This document shows positions 35,266-45,891 of a stretch of 64,000 bases of DNA, in pieces. The notes under the pieces are model-generated. The model saw only the letters and a list, made by a program, of their open reading frames with translations, was not told the origin of the DNA and searched no databases. Each line of letters opens with the position of its first letter. The stretch's first letter is position 1. The translations under genes were made by a program, and so were the position numbers. Where the stretch lies: assembly GCF_010093595.1 (NCBI RefSeq), contig NW_022985440.1:89215-153214 (forward strand), written 5' to 3'. This DNA is from Mytilinidion resinicola. Taxonomy: Eukaryota; Ascomycota; Dothideomycetes; Mytilinidiales; Mytilinidiaceae.

Positions 35266-36451
35266 TTAAAACATACCGAAAGACTTCAGACAATAGCAGA
35301 GGCTAATACAGGATTAGGCTAGACTATGCAAACAAGGTTGGGTTCGAGGCTTTCTTCCGCTCTGATGCTATCTTACAATCTCGAAGCATCCAGTACACCG
35401 TATACCAAGCCAAAACCATCTCCTACAGTTCTCCCCGTTGCTGAAAGCAGGACACTTCTTCGACCGGGGCCATATACCTAGGGGTACCACAACCCCCTAT
35501 CCACTCGCGTAGCAGAGATAGCATGAAGCCTCCAACACAAATCTCATCCATTTGTCCTGTGTAGCTGCTACCTGAAATCACTCCCAAGTCTCCTGCTCTA
35601 GTCGTGGCTGCGGATACACATCGAAGTCCTCCTTTCGTCGCTCTTGCATATAGCGTATCTTCAATACGAACGACTCCTTCATATTCTCCTGCTCCGCGAA
35701 CGTAATAAACGTGTGCCTCCATTTACACTCTTCCTGGGTGTACCAGCAACCGTGAAGGCCCAGGAAGAAGTGGTGACAGAGCTCCATATCATACCATTTT
35801 GTGCCTCCCTATCACGTGCCATGAGTAGGCGGCAGGTTGTGATATGGCCTCTCCTTCTCTGCAACTGGCTCGGCAGGATGGAGACGCGAACGTAGACGTT
35901 CTTACGATACTAACGATCTAAGGAAAAGCACGGTGCATTGGAAGATTACACAAGACGAAGAACCTCCAGGTCTAGTTTCGCTTAATCGCGCTAACAATCT
36001 ATCAGAAGCCTTTTAAGCGCCAAATGTTTGACCTACCTATTCCTTCCCTACCTATCTCGATATTATAGATACAGCACGCCTAGGAATTTGAGAGAGCACA
36101 TGGAATGAGGGAGCGAGAATGCATGGTTCAGATTATGACAGGGCCTCTGCAGTACGAGTGGCAATCCACTGTCTTGATTCATGGAGACTCACTAACGATC
36201 CTTGTTATTCGCCAAGCTGCTTCTCAAGTCAAATTTGGGACTCTTTGTATGCTTTCCAGAGAGGCTAGTAACTACTTACAAGGCCATGTTCTCATATGAA
36301 ATTCGATGGAGCTGTGCTTTGCACCCCTGGTATCATTCCTTCAGACCATTTACCTACTCCAAGAACGCAGAAACTCCCCCAGGTAGCTTTGGGCCATCAA
36401 GGGAAATGCCCAAAACCTGATCCATGTAACTCCAGATGTCCCTTCTGAGGC
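35266..36451. other. Gene-poor region with short degenerate ORFs
   Basis: About 1.2 kb. Overlapping minus-strand ORFs at 35423-35722 and 35578-35787 read in part like protein (CKWRHTFITFAEQENMKESF, EDFDVYPQPRLEQETWE), but they are short and in different frames and have no recognised domain. They may be a decayed gene. The remainder up to the Rtf2 stop shows nothing. No promoter or RNA gene is evident. Confidence 0.35.
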
Positions 36452-37477
36452 TCAATTCCATCTCTTAGCACCCGCCGGAATAGTGAACCCCCTGTTCATG
36501 AAATCGCCACTCTTCTTCATCGACGGGGTTTGGTCGTTGCTAGAGAATAGAGTCTTGTCCAGTTTTCGTTTCTTATTCCGCGCCTCTTGCTCCTCGAGAA
36601 CCTTTGCGGTCAGGGATGCAGTAGCGGAATTCCGAATACCATTGGAAGCATGCACGGGGGCTTTAGATGGCGGTGGGAGATCCGAAGTGAGAGATAGTCG
36701 CTTTGCCGGCTTAGAAGCCTTTCTGGCTTCCTCGTTGCTCAAGTCTTCCTCCACTTTGACAACCGAGGCGGTCTTATCAGCATGCTTCTTTTTCTTCTTG
36801 TCCTTAGCACCCTTCTTCAAAGAATGGGTCAGGCCCTTCTCCCTCAGCGTCTGCATCCTTAGTGACAATCTCGCGATATCAGTCGGGACGATTGACAGGA
36901 TAGGGATTATGTCGTTTTCAGCATAGGGCTCGTTGCACTGAGGTATTTAGTTAGCAAACTTGCCCAAACAGAGACGCACCATAAAACTCACCTGCAAGCA
37001 CGTCTCCCCTGAAATCTCCTTAACCACACTCCCCGCAAACGCATGCCCGCACGGCACCAGATACACAGCCTTCGCCCCCGGACCCAACTCTCTATTCGTA
37101 ATCGGGCACAACCACCTCTCCGTCCTCCCCAGATCCCCATTCGTCCGCTCCATCTTTCCATCCGCGACCTCGAACTTGACCTCAACCACATCCTTCAAGC
37201 TTTTCACCCGGCCATCTAACACCTTCTCCGCCTCTGCTTTGCCCGCGCTGTCTTCCGACGGCAGGAGGTATTCGAGAATCGAGTCCTTGTTGTATAGCTT
37301 CCCCACCGAGTCTGACACCACCGGTCGTGAAAGCGGTTTGCGCGATATCGGATCCGTGCTCCAGGCGTATTCTTGCTGCTCGGTCTGCACTTCTTTGACC
37401 TGGGTCGTTGTGAGCGCCTTCGCGGCTTCTCTTACGAGCTCGCGGCGCGTAGGGATACTGCCGCCATCGTTTCCCAT
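36452..37477 (-). CDS. RTF2: Rtf2 family replication-termination / RING-like protein
   Basis: Two exons (37477-36992 and 36937-36452) with a 54 nt intron give 323 aa. The start MGNDGGSIPTRRELVR is the hallmark beginning of Rtf2 proteins and fixes the ATG; an upstream in-frame codon at 37525 would only add an unlikely leader. A split RING-like zinc domain follows: LCPITN, VPCGHAFAGSVV, then across the intron CLQ|CNEPYAENDIIPI. The C-terminal half is Lys/Ser-rich and probably disordered (KKGAKDKKKKKHADK, then KRLSLTSDLPPPSK). In fission yeast Rtf2 stabilises forks paused at RTS1 and also influences splicing; in human cells it is removed from stalled forks by the proteasome. It is nuclear. It shares a 281 bp divergent promoter with the Tom6-like gene. 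Confidence 0.92.
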
Positions 37478-37758
37478 GTTGGCAGAGTATTTATAGGGTT
37501 CGTGAGGTGTTGTGGGTTGTGGCAAAGCAGTGAGGTTGGATCACATGGATGGAGGTGTAGTTAATATGTCTTGGCAGAAAGCACGGCCGCGAGCATTCAC
37601 TCTTGAATTCTTTCTCCCGGAGCATCATCACCGCAAGCGCAACTCATCCTGCAACGAGTCGACTCGCAATCCCGCAACAACTCTCAACTTCTAAACGAAC
37701 ACTCGAAGCGCATAATTTTAACAAATCCAGCCCTTCCAACCCTCGCACTACCTCCGCA

Positions 37759-38016
37759 ATGCCTCCAAAACAAGTCCGTGGCGGCAACGTCCAAGTCGCG
37801 CAGCCCAACTACGCGCAATCCATCTACCGCACCGTCACATCATCAGAGAACCGAGGCGTTATAACAGCCGCTGGTCTATTCGTTGTACGTACCCTCAATC
37901 ACGGTTCGGTGCTGTTGCATTTAGAAGCGACTTTCCAAAAACCGCGGGCTAACTCCCCACAGGCCGGCGTCGCATTCCTCCACAGCAGCTTGAGCGAGTT
38001 CATAGTGCCAGCCTAA
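37759..38016 (+). CDS. Tom6-like small subunit of the mitochondrial outer-membrane TOM complex
   Basis: Two exons (37759-37884 and 37963-38016) give 59 aa, the size of fungal Tom6. It has a polar, basic N-terminal half (MPPKQVRGG...YAQSIYRTVTSSENRGV) and a single C-terminal membrane helix split by the intron (ITAAGLFV|AGVAFLHSSLSEFIVP), the tail-anchored layout of small Tom proteins. The MPPK start and the SPEN/SSEN-like motif before the helix resemble other filamentous-fungal Tom6 sequences. Tom6 stabilises the Tom40-Tom22 core of the protein import pore. The protein is so short that family assignment rests on layout and a few residues; Tom5 or Tom7 are less likely. Confidence 0.65.
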   Translation: MPPKQVRGGNVQVAQPNYAQSIYRTVTSSENRGVITAAGLFVVRTLNHGSVLLHLEATFQKPRANSPQAGVAFLHSSLSEFIVPA

Positions 38017-39274
38017 GCGAGACCTAATACCGCACGATGTATGCCGGGATAATGGAAATCGACGACTGAAAGGAGGCGGAAGTGACGGTGATGTCGGGCC
38101 GGGCTATTCACCATTAGGGGACGGGATAAAGGCATCTTGTTGGATTGCATCTCCAGCATCCGCCGAGGCAATCCAGAAACAGAAAAACACACATCCTATA
38201 AAACACTGTACAATACTCAAGAGGACTGCAGGGTAGGGGGCATGGGATAGGCGTCTTGTATTCACGCTTTGCTTCTCGAATATTCAATCTCCGTCACACC
38301 ACTCTCTACGAACTCGGGTCGCTTGCTGTGGAATGAAACACCTAACAGCGTGGAAGGGCTATAGGAGGTTGTTTGGCGGTGATAACGAGGAGAATCAGAT
38401 CGTCCGAGGTGTGCTGTGCTTGCGTTCACTCCGAAACATAGTGATTTGAGGCCTCGATGCCGTTTTACTGATTCAAAGGCGACATAGGCAAGGTCATTGG
38501 GATTTTATACTAACTTCAAGACGAGCTCAGAGCGTCGACGGAGGCCTCTCCTTACAATAGTAGCGTTCTTCATTCATGATTCATACATCACACTCTATGG
38601 GTGAAGGGCAACAGCCTCACTCGAGAGGGAGTTATTCACTCGAGCCTAAACCTTCCATTCTCTAATTCTCAGGAGTCTGCCAACACATATCGTCCTCGCC
38701 ATCCGAGACACGAGGTAGACCTCACCCTTCCCTGGCCCCTCATCGCATTCGAAACAAGCCAGCCACGTCACGCCAGCCTCGAAGGAGCTGAAACCCAAGC
38801 ACAGACAGGTCAGACAGGTCATTGAGGGAGGTAGGTAGGTGGTGCGATCGGTAAGGGAACTGACATCCCCCTGCTTTAGATGATAAGTGTGTAAGGAGAT
38901 CCAGTCACGTGAAAGCAACAGTATGTAAAGTATGGTATAATAATAAGTTTCAATATCGATGTACATTCTAATCGATCGACCCATAATTACAATCCCCCAT
39001 TGATCCATCGATCCATCACCGCTTCACAAGAGGCGCCTGCCCCTTAATGATAATACGCTCGCTCCAAAAAGGCTCAATGTTTAAAAAACGACTAAATAAA
39101 CGCCGTGCGGATATACTAAACAAAATGCTTCGCTGAGGCTTATCGACATTACACATAACCAGAAAAAAAACCAAATCAAGCATCATATGAACCGCCCAAT
39201 ATCTGCTTTGTTGAAACTGAAAGGCATCTCTCGGGAGAGGAGATGGGCTATAAAAATGCCGGGGTATTTTTAAT
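38017..39274. other. Convergent intergenic region (Tom6-like / NoxR)
   Basis: About 1.26 kb between two gene ends. Only short ORFs with no family features are present. The NoxR side is A/T-rich and likely 3' UTR. There is a short CAGACAGGTCAGACAGGTCA-like duplication near 38802-38820. No RNA gene is seen. Confidence 0.45.
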
Positions 39275-41081
39275 CTATACTTCTTGAATCCAGACCTGGA
39301 GGACAGTATGTTAGCTTTGTCTTGAGAAGTGCAGAAGGGTATCTGTAGACTTACCTCCATCTTGCCCATTTCCGCCTTTTCTCTTCGTGCATTCTGCTTC
39401 GACGTCTGTATCGCCATCTCCAGATCGTCCTGGTCCGCCATCGTAATCATGTCTTCGTCGTCCTTCATCTTGATCTTGAAGCTCTGCCGTAGGCCAAACT
39501 TCTCGCGGATCTGGTTTGCGAATTCGCGGAAGCTCTTATTGGGGTCGAGGAACACGTAGCGGGTATCCTCGGCATGAACCTTGACCCGGATAGTACGGAT
39601 GTCGGGGCGCTTGGAGGTAGCGTGGCGAGCGGGAGACCGTCGTCGAGTCTTGGAGCGCGACACCATCTCGAACTCGGCTTCGTCAACGGAGCTTTGTTCG
39701 TAGTCGTCTTCCTCCTCCTCTTCGTCGATGTACATTGGTCGCTGGGGTTTCATTGAGCGCGACCGTTGCACCGAGGGCCGGCTCGAACGGGGTTGTTGGT
39801 ACATGTCGTAGAGCTCATCAGGGTAGTCGTCGCCTTCTTCTTCGTCGGACAGAACACGGCGCCTAGGTACGTCACGCTCACGTCGTCCAGCGCCGCTACG
39901 GCTGGAGAGCGACTCCTGTCGGGAAGGTCTTGGGCGTTCTGAGGCCGAACGCTGGGTGCCAAGTCGCGGTTTCTCGCTTTGATCAAATGCAGCACGGCCC
40001 AGATCAAGGGGCATTGGCTTCGGACCAGCACCGCGGACAGATTGAGCTCGTGTCATTCCGCCGGCGGAATTGCTACCGCCGGAGTCTCGCTTGCCCCTGG
40101 TTTCGGATTCTGGAGGTGGAGTAGGAGGGAACATATTACGGTTGATGGGTGGCTCAGATTGTTGTCTTGATCGGCTTGAAAGATTAGGCTTGACGAGGTT
40201 GGTTGCGGCATATGACAGCTTGTCTTCGGGCCTGTCGTCTTTGGCAGTGGATACCGTCTCGCCCGCATTCATCCTCTTGATTTCGGAACCAGCGAATCCG
40301 GTGAATGCGTTGTTTCTGTCCGAAGCTGCCACGAGTCGTGCCTTCCCTAGGTAGTCCTTGGTTTTGAGGTTCTTGACTTTGGCCTCGTTTGGTCGATAGA
40401 CGATGCCTACGGGAATGGAGAAGACAGTGTAACCCTGTAATTGTCAGGATAAGCATAGCGAGAGAGAATGAAGCACCTACCTCTGCCTGCTCCCGAATAG
40501 CTTCGTCAATCACGTCGTGATCCGGGACGACTTTCTCCTTCGCCGCGAACGAAAGATCCTGCATACCAGCCTCCTTCTGTTGCAGGTAGATGTAACACAG
40601 ACCACGGTTGAAGAGAACCTCGCAAGAGTAGAGCTTAAACTTCAGGCCCAATTGCTCATAGTCGATGTTGTTGTTGCCGCGGAGGTAGAGGAGAGTGTCG
40701 TTGAAGTTTGCGAGAGCCTCCTCAAAGTCGCCCATGAGGAAGTTGGAGACGCCCTGTTGGAAGTACGCTACGGCGAGGTACTGGTCCAGCCGCACAGCGC
40801 GCTGGTAGCAGTCCACCTGTTCTGCGTTAGCAGTGCCTCTTGCAATTGGAACGCAGCAAAACGCACAGCCTTCTCATGCTCGCCGAGGGTTGCATGGATG
40901 ACACCGCAGTTGAAGAGAATCTTCGAGGTATCCGAGATGCCGTCGAAATCGGTGAGGGCCTCTTCGAATTCGTTGTTGTCGTAGTGGCCGAGGGCAGAGA
41001 CCCAGGTCTCGATTTCCTAGGTTCAAGTCAGCACACGTCCACAACGCGCCACAAGGAACAGCCTACCTGCTTCAATGACAT
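39275..41081 (-). CDS. noxR: NADPH oxidase regulatory subunit NoxR (p67phox-like)
   Basis: Five exons (41081-41067, 41016-40867, 40816-40481, 40434-39355, 39295-39275) give 533 aa. The first coding exon is 15 nt (MSLKQ) and the last is 21 nt (VWIQEV, stop). The N-terminal about 165 residues are TPR repeats (EIETWVSALGHYDNNEFEEAL, YLAVAYFQQGVSNFLMGDFEEALANFNDTLLYLRGN), followed by the activation segment GYTVFSIPVGIVYRPNEAKVKN. A long Ser/Arg/Pro-rich linker leads to a C-terminal PB1 domain (RTIRVKVHAEDTRYVFLDPN...LRQSFKIKMKDDEDMITMADQDDLEMAIQ). Unlike animal p67phox there is no SH3 domain, as is normal for fungal NoxR. It binds Rac and the NoxA/NoxB enzymes to switch on superoxide production in hyphal and sexual development, and links to polarity scaffolds such as Cdc24/Bem1 through PB1. 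Confidence 0.92.
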
Positions 41082-42372
41082 GGCGAGCGGAGACTACGCG
41101 CGTGAGACTGCTGACGGCCTGGATCGAAGCGTGCGAGGCAGTCGCCAACAGCGTCTGCTAAAACAGAGAAGGAGATGGGTGCACGAGAGTGCGGCGAGCA
41201 GTGGGTAAGTAATATCGTATTCTCCAGCCGGTATGCGGGAGTGCCAATTCACGCGTGCTGTGAGCCGGTGGAACTGCGGATTCGTCTGATTTGCTGCCAA
41301 TTACTGTAGCCGCCTGGGCTTTTTTTAGTCGCTGGCTGGCTGCGGGATGGGACGGTGGAGTTGCTCGATCAGATAGGCGATTGCGCGGGAGGCGGACGGG
41401 ACGGAAAGAGTGCGAAGGAGCGACGGTAGGAGAGTTGACACAGATGCAAGAACTTAAGGAGAGACAGCTCGTGTGGTGCAGCGGCAGAAGCGTAAAGAAC
41501 GTGGTACGAAGAGGCGTGAAGCGCTGGACAGCGTGACCGAGAGAAGATGCCTGCGCGACCGACGGGCGCCGGACGCTCCTCTCAGTATATTGGACGACGT
41601 GCCGCCAAGGGTCGCAGGTTCAGCCAGGGGCTGCAGCAGCGCGAGCTTTGGTCGTGCCATCTTTGGGAACGATGCCGGGGCTGCAGAATCCACGGCGCTT
41701 AAGTCGTGACCAACACCAGCGAGCGCATCCCCATCCAGCCGCAGTACACTATCGAGAGGCACAGCAACCGCTCGCCTCGCTCCTCACCACGGCGAGAATA
41801 GCTGCTCACGATGCTCACAGAAAGATACTCTGCGCTGCCCCATCCACAGTCCGCCAGCCTCCTCGCCTGCCCCCTCAGCGTGGTGACAGCTTGAGTTTGA
41901 CGTCTGTTACAGCGCCAGCTCAACACTGAGACACACGTGACCACTGGCCCCCTGCGAGACCACGCTGAGCACTCTGGCTGGCCACAGAGGCCGTGCGCAT
42001 GATGTCGGGGCGCCGCGGGGGCACTGCCATCAACTCTGAGGCAGCCTCTTCATGCTGCACCGCGAAGCACTGCTGTTTCGGAGAGGACCGAAATTCATCT
42101 TGTTCGTTAGAGCATGCGGCGAAACCAACATCTCGCTGGCTTCTCTCACACCATCTCTACCAGCTTTTCTTGTAGTCGCCCCTTGCATCCATCTTGCATC
42201 TCACAGTGGACCCTGTCCCGATCTGTGCTTCCATAGTAGACCCCACACTCCATCTATTGCTTCTCAGAGCATCCTTGGCCACCATCTCGAACTCTGTATG
42301 GCACCCCCATTTTGCATCTCTCACTCCTCTTGCTACCCCGGCTTTCATATCCGCCCTCACACATCAATCCCC
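41082..42372. other. NoxR upstream region and CCS1 3' flank
   Basis: About 1.29 kb. The part next to 41081 must include the NoxR promoter, which in fungi is often long. The rest up to the copper-chaperone stop has only short or antisense ORFs. A 255-codon plus-strand frame reaching into 42819 is antisense to CCS1 and rejected. No RNA gene or repeat is seen. Confidence 0.4.
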
Positions 42373-43407
42373 TCACAGCATTCCCTTGTCCACCATATCC
42401 TTCCGCTCCTCCCACACCGTCTTGCCCGAGCACGAACAGACCGTTTTGTCGTTGTCCCACACCCCCGCGCTCCGTGCAATCACGCCCACCAGCGTGTCGG
42501 CGTCGTTCTTGTCAAACTTCCCATCCTGCTGTCTCGCTACCACCATGCTGCGGCCAATCATCTCCCAGATCTGAAGAGGCTTGTCCAAAAAGACGGTGCC
42601 CACGCCCCCTTTCCCTACTTCTACCGTTCCAAAGACGTCTCTGGCCGGGGTGCCCTCCTTGCTGGCCTTGATCGCGTCCCAGATCGGTCCCGTCGACTCT
42701 GGTCCCTCCGAGATGTCTCCTGTTTCTCGGACGGTGGCATGATAAGTGCCCGGAGACACTCCTCGCACGCTGAGGTCGACAATGGTAACGTTCTCGCCTA
42801 CTTGGACCATCCGAGCTAATCCACGGACCTTGTTGGCCACGTGGGCTGCATGGGACTCTAATATGCACACAGCCGCGCCTATTGGTGTATTAGATCATCC
42901 CGTCTTGACATCTAATGGTGTGAAAGAACGGGGGGATAGGTTGCTGAAAGTGGCTTTCGAGCAGGGCCATGATCCTTCCATTGTCACCAAGACATTACTT
43001 ACTCTCAGACTTCCCACTCCCACGGATAATCGCATCCCTCCCCGTTGTCTGGATTGCTTCAACGATGGCCGACGGAGCCTCGTTGCCTTCTACTGAGATC
43101 AACTGATCCTTCAAGTTGGCCGTGACCTTCTTGATGCCTAATAGCGTGTTAATACAAGAATGAGGGGTTCCAGATCTGGCATTCTGACCATTCAGTTTAT
43201 AGAGTGACCCTGACACATCCTTGATGCAATCCTCACAGTGTAGAGGAACTGCGAACGTAGTCTATTGCCCGTCAGAGTGACACTTGGAGAATCCATAACA
43301 AGACGAAGCCAAAAAGTTACTCATGATCCGATTTAGAATCCGAGAAGTAGAAATATGACTGAAACGCCACAGTGAAAAGAACGCCTCACCTCAAACGACG
43401 GAATCAT
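42373..43407 (-). CDS. CCS1: Copper chaperone for superoxide dismutase (CCS1/Lys7)
   Basis: Four exons (43407-43390, 43261-43189, 43137-43003, 42878-42373) give 243 aa, near yeast Ccs1 (249). The first exon is only 18 nt (MIPSFE) and joins across a 128 nt intron to TTFAVPLHCEDCIKDVSGSL; a nearer ATG at about 43324 does not give the right phase. Domain 1 is a heavy-metal-associated fold with the CEDC copper site. Domain 2 is SOD1-like (ARMVQVGENVTIVDLSVRGVSPGTYHATVRETGDISEG), lacking the full SOD copper ligands as expected. Domain 3 has the CSCSG motif (CxC) that passes copper and forms the disulfide in SOD1. It acts in the cytosol and the mitochondrial intermembrane space. It is divergent from uL13m (373 bp). 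Confidence 0.93.
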
Positions 43408-43780
43408 CTTTACAGATTTAATACTTCTGCTGAGCTTCCAAAACGGTTGTCGAAAGTCGCAGATACTGACACTTTCACCGTGCATCAGAGCCGCATTACT
43501 CGTACTTGAGTGTGGTTTGAAACGACCTCGGCGACATCCGCTTTGAAATCAGTTGCATGGTCCGGTCGCGGCGCTGGCTCCCGAATCCCTGTCCATGTCT
43601 TGGCATCAAATTCACGATTCGGCAGTCGTGATCGTGAACATCTTCAACACCCTTGTTAGCATCACTGCTCATCACGACATCCCAGCACCGGGCGGACTTC
43701 TTAATTGCAGAGGCAGTTGATGCATTGAGCTCCCTCGCCTGATCCCCCTCCTCTCCTCTGCCCCCAGGGGCTCGCCCACC
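43408..43780. promoter_or_regulatory. Divergent promoter region, CCS1 and uL13m
   Basis: About 370 bases between two outward-facing start codons. The uL13m side ends in a C/T-rich leader (CCTCCTCTCCTCTG-like). No specific regulatory motif is claimed. Confidence 0.45.
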
Positions 43781-44449
43781 ATGTCGCAGACCGTAGGAAG
43801 CGTACGTCCACCCTCCAACCACCGATACCCGTCCCCTACGCCCCCAATTCCTCCTCTCCCCAACCCAACCCTAACCCCTTCCTCTAGACCAAACTCGCCT
43901 ACGCCCGCGCCTGGCACCTCGTCGACGTCGGCGCGGACCCGCGCGCCCTCGGCCGCATCGCGTCGCAGATCGCCATCGTGCTCATGGGCAAACACAAGCC
44001 CATCTACGACCCCTCGACCGACTGCGGCGACTACGTCGTCGCGACCGGCTGCCACGACCTGCACACGACGGGCAAGAAGCGGTTTCAGAAGAAGTACTAC
44101 ACGCACACAACGCGGCCCGGCAGCTTGAAGGAGATCACGATGGACAAGATGTTTGCGAAGTGGGGCGGCGCAGAGGTGCTGCGCAAGGCGGTGAGTGGGA
44201 TGCTGCCGAAGAATCGGTTGCGGAAGGCGAGGTTGGCGAGGTTGAAGGGTGAGTTTTTCTTAGTGATTGAGGGGGGGGGGGGGGTTTTTTGAGGAGAGGG
44301 GAGGGCTAATGCTGGGTGTAGCTTTTGAGGGCGCGGCGCATCCGTATAAGGCGAATATTATTAGGGTTAGTCGGACGAGGATAGGGGAGATGCCCGAGGT
44401 GAAGGCGACGCTGGCGAAGGCGGTGGAGGGGTCGAGGGTGGAGGCGTAG
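43781..44449 (+). CDS. Mitochondrial ribosomal protein uL13m (yeast Mrpl23)
   Basis: Three exons (43781-43801, 43888-44248, 44322-44449) give 169 aa, near yeast Mrpl23 (163). It starts [45 protein letters not shown], a bacterial-type L13 sequence (LGRLAS and the MGKHKP-like stretch), rather than the cytosolic eL13/L16 form. [14 protein letters not shown], then [17 protein letters not shown] and the [13 protein letters not shown] motif complete the family signature. The last exon gives [12 protein letters not shown] plus a short C-terminal extension. It is a structural protein of the mitochondrial large subunit, bound near the 3' end of the large rRNA. Intron 2 contains a run of 14 G followed by 6 T. 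Confidence 0.93.
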
Positions 44450-44888
44450 GGGGTGTGGAAGGGAGGGTGTAGGATATGGGATGTGTATATCAGTTGCTGT
44501 TTCACAATCTACACGAAAACAGTTACTTTGTTGCAAACTTGCATATGTTTATATAATTTCTTTAAGCTCCTGTGAGAGCGTACGCCTACGGTTAATATCA
44601 TTTTAGTGGTAGGATATACCGTCCAAGGTTGCTTAGAGGCATTGGGCTAGTCAAAGTAGTCGATCTACGTTCCGTCTGGGGACAAACTGTATCGAAGCAC
44701 TTCAAGCGGTGGTAGACATTATTGTGCCTAGCAGGCATTTTTATATGGATCCATATGTATTTGTTACAAACTGTGAAAGATTTATATACATTGAAAAGAG
44801 AAGACATCAAACAAATGCTCGCTAGATGGTCATCAATCTAAAGGTCCGTGGATCCCGATAGACGCCTGCAGAATTTAAAAGAGCTGAT
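44450..44888. other. Convergent 3' spacer (uL13m / uricase)
   Basis: About 440 A/T-rich bases between two stop codons. They likely contain both 3' UTRs. No ORF or RNA gene is supported. Confidence 0.45.
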
Positions 44889-45891
44889 TTATAGCTTGGA
44901 CTTGGGCCCCTTCCTGGTGACAGTGCACTGGATGAGACCGTTGGGGTTGGATTGCGGAGCATACACAGTGGCATCCTTGCCCGTGTTCTTGAGGCCCTTA
45001 TGCCAGGAGAGATCTAAGATAGTTAGCATTGAATACAAAGAGGAAGCTGGTGCTGCTTACCGATTTCAAAGTAGTGCTTGTTGGGTAGCGAGTAGTCTAC
45101 CGCTTCCACCAATGGCACTGCTGCCAGAATTTGGTCGGACATTTTATACATGGTTGCTTGCACGCTGGCGCTGTTGTCGAGAGCGAAAGTCTTGAGCGTG
45201 ATCTCCTTGGCCGCGTTGAATGCCTCGTCGAACTTGGGTGCGACAGACTTGACTTCGTCCAGCCCAGAGAAGGTCTTCCATGCCCAGCCGGCCTCGACCT
45301 CTGTGCTCAGGATACGGTCCCATGTCTCCTGAAGCTGGGTGTACTCGTCACGGTGGAATCCATAGAAGGCAGAGCCGGTGCTCTTGAGGACGAGGAGCTT
45401 CTCAATCTTGGAGCGGATGGAGACGCCCACGTTTTCCCTTGTGACGGACTCGACAACGCGGATGTCCTCGCCATCGCGGAGGAAAGAGTGTGGGTGGGGC
45501 TTTCCGTCAATGGCCATGCGCGTCCACTTGTGTTGGATGATCTTGACATGGGCGGCGTGGATGTGGGGGTAGGTCTTGATGAAATGATCGCCGATGACTG
45601 AGGCAAAGAGCTCTGGCGGGGTGATGGGGTTCTGTTTGGCGAGGATGTAGCAGGTCTGCTTCTGAGTGTCGGTAGCCACGATGACAGAGTTGTCTGCCTC
45701 AGTGTAGCTGTTAAAGGTTAGCTGTGGAGCTTCCTGAAGCTCTGGGAAGCTTACGAGGTCTCGATGTCACCCTCAAGAAGGATGCAGACAGTCGACTCAA
45801 CTACAGTCTGAGTTCCGGCCTTCTCGTCCTTCTCGACCTTGAAGAGGCGGATGTTGTCCTTGCCATAGCGGGCGTAGCTGAGTTGAGACAT
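44889..45891 (-). CDS. Urate oxidase (uricase), peroxisomal
   Basis: Three exons (45891-45755, 45707-45061, 45013-44889) give 302 aa, the standard fungal uricase length. Visible: the N-terminal MSQLSYARYGKDNIRLFKV, the active-site region VIVATDTQKQTCYILAK with the catalytic Thr, the stretch with HAAHVKIIQHKWTRM, VLKSTGSAFYGFHRDEYTQL (uricase signature), and NKHYFEIDLSWHKGLKNTG. The C terminus ends in SKL, a canonical PTS1 peroxisomal signal, carried by the last exon so it depends on correct splicing of intron 2. The enzyme oxidises urate to 5-hydroxyisourate with oxygen, making hydrogen peroxide, in purine use as nitrogen source (Aspergillus uaZ). A GATA core (TTATCG) about 160 bp upstream of the start would fit AreA-type nitrogen control, but single GATA cores are common. 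Confidence 0.95.

Noticed and set aside
42052..42819. 255-codon plus-strand ORF
   Set aside because: It lies antisense to the last exon of the copper chaperone CCS1, whose domains and CxC motif are clear. The plus-strand translation is low-complexity Pro/His/Ser.
43300..43326. ATG near 43324 as the CCS1 start
   Set aside because: Its nearest donor gives the wrong phase for the conserved TTFAVPLHCEDC exon; the upstream ATG at 43407 with a GTGAGG donor is in phase and gives a family-like start.
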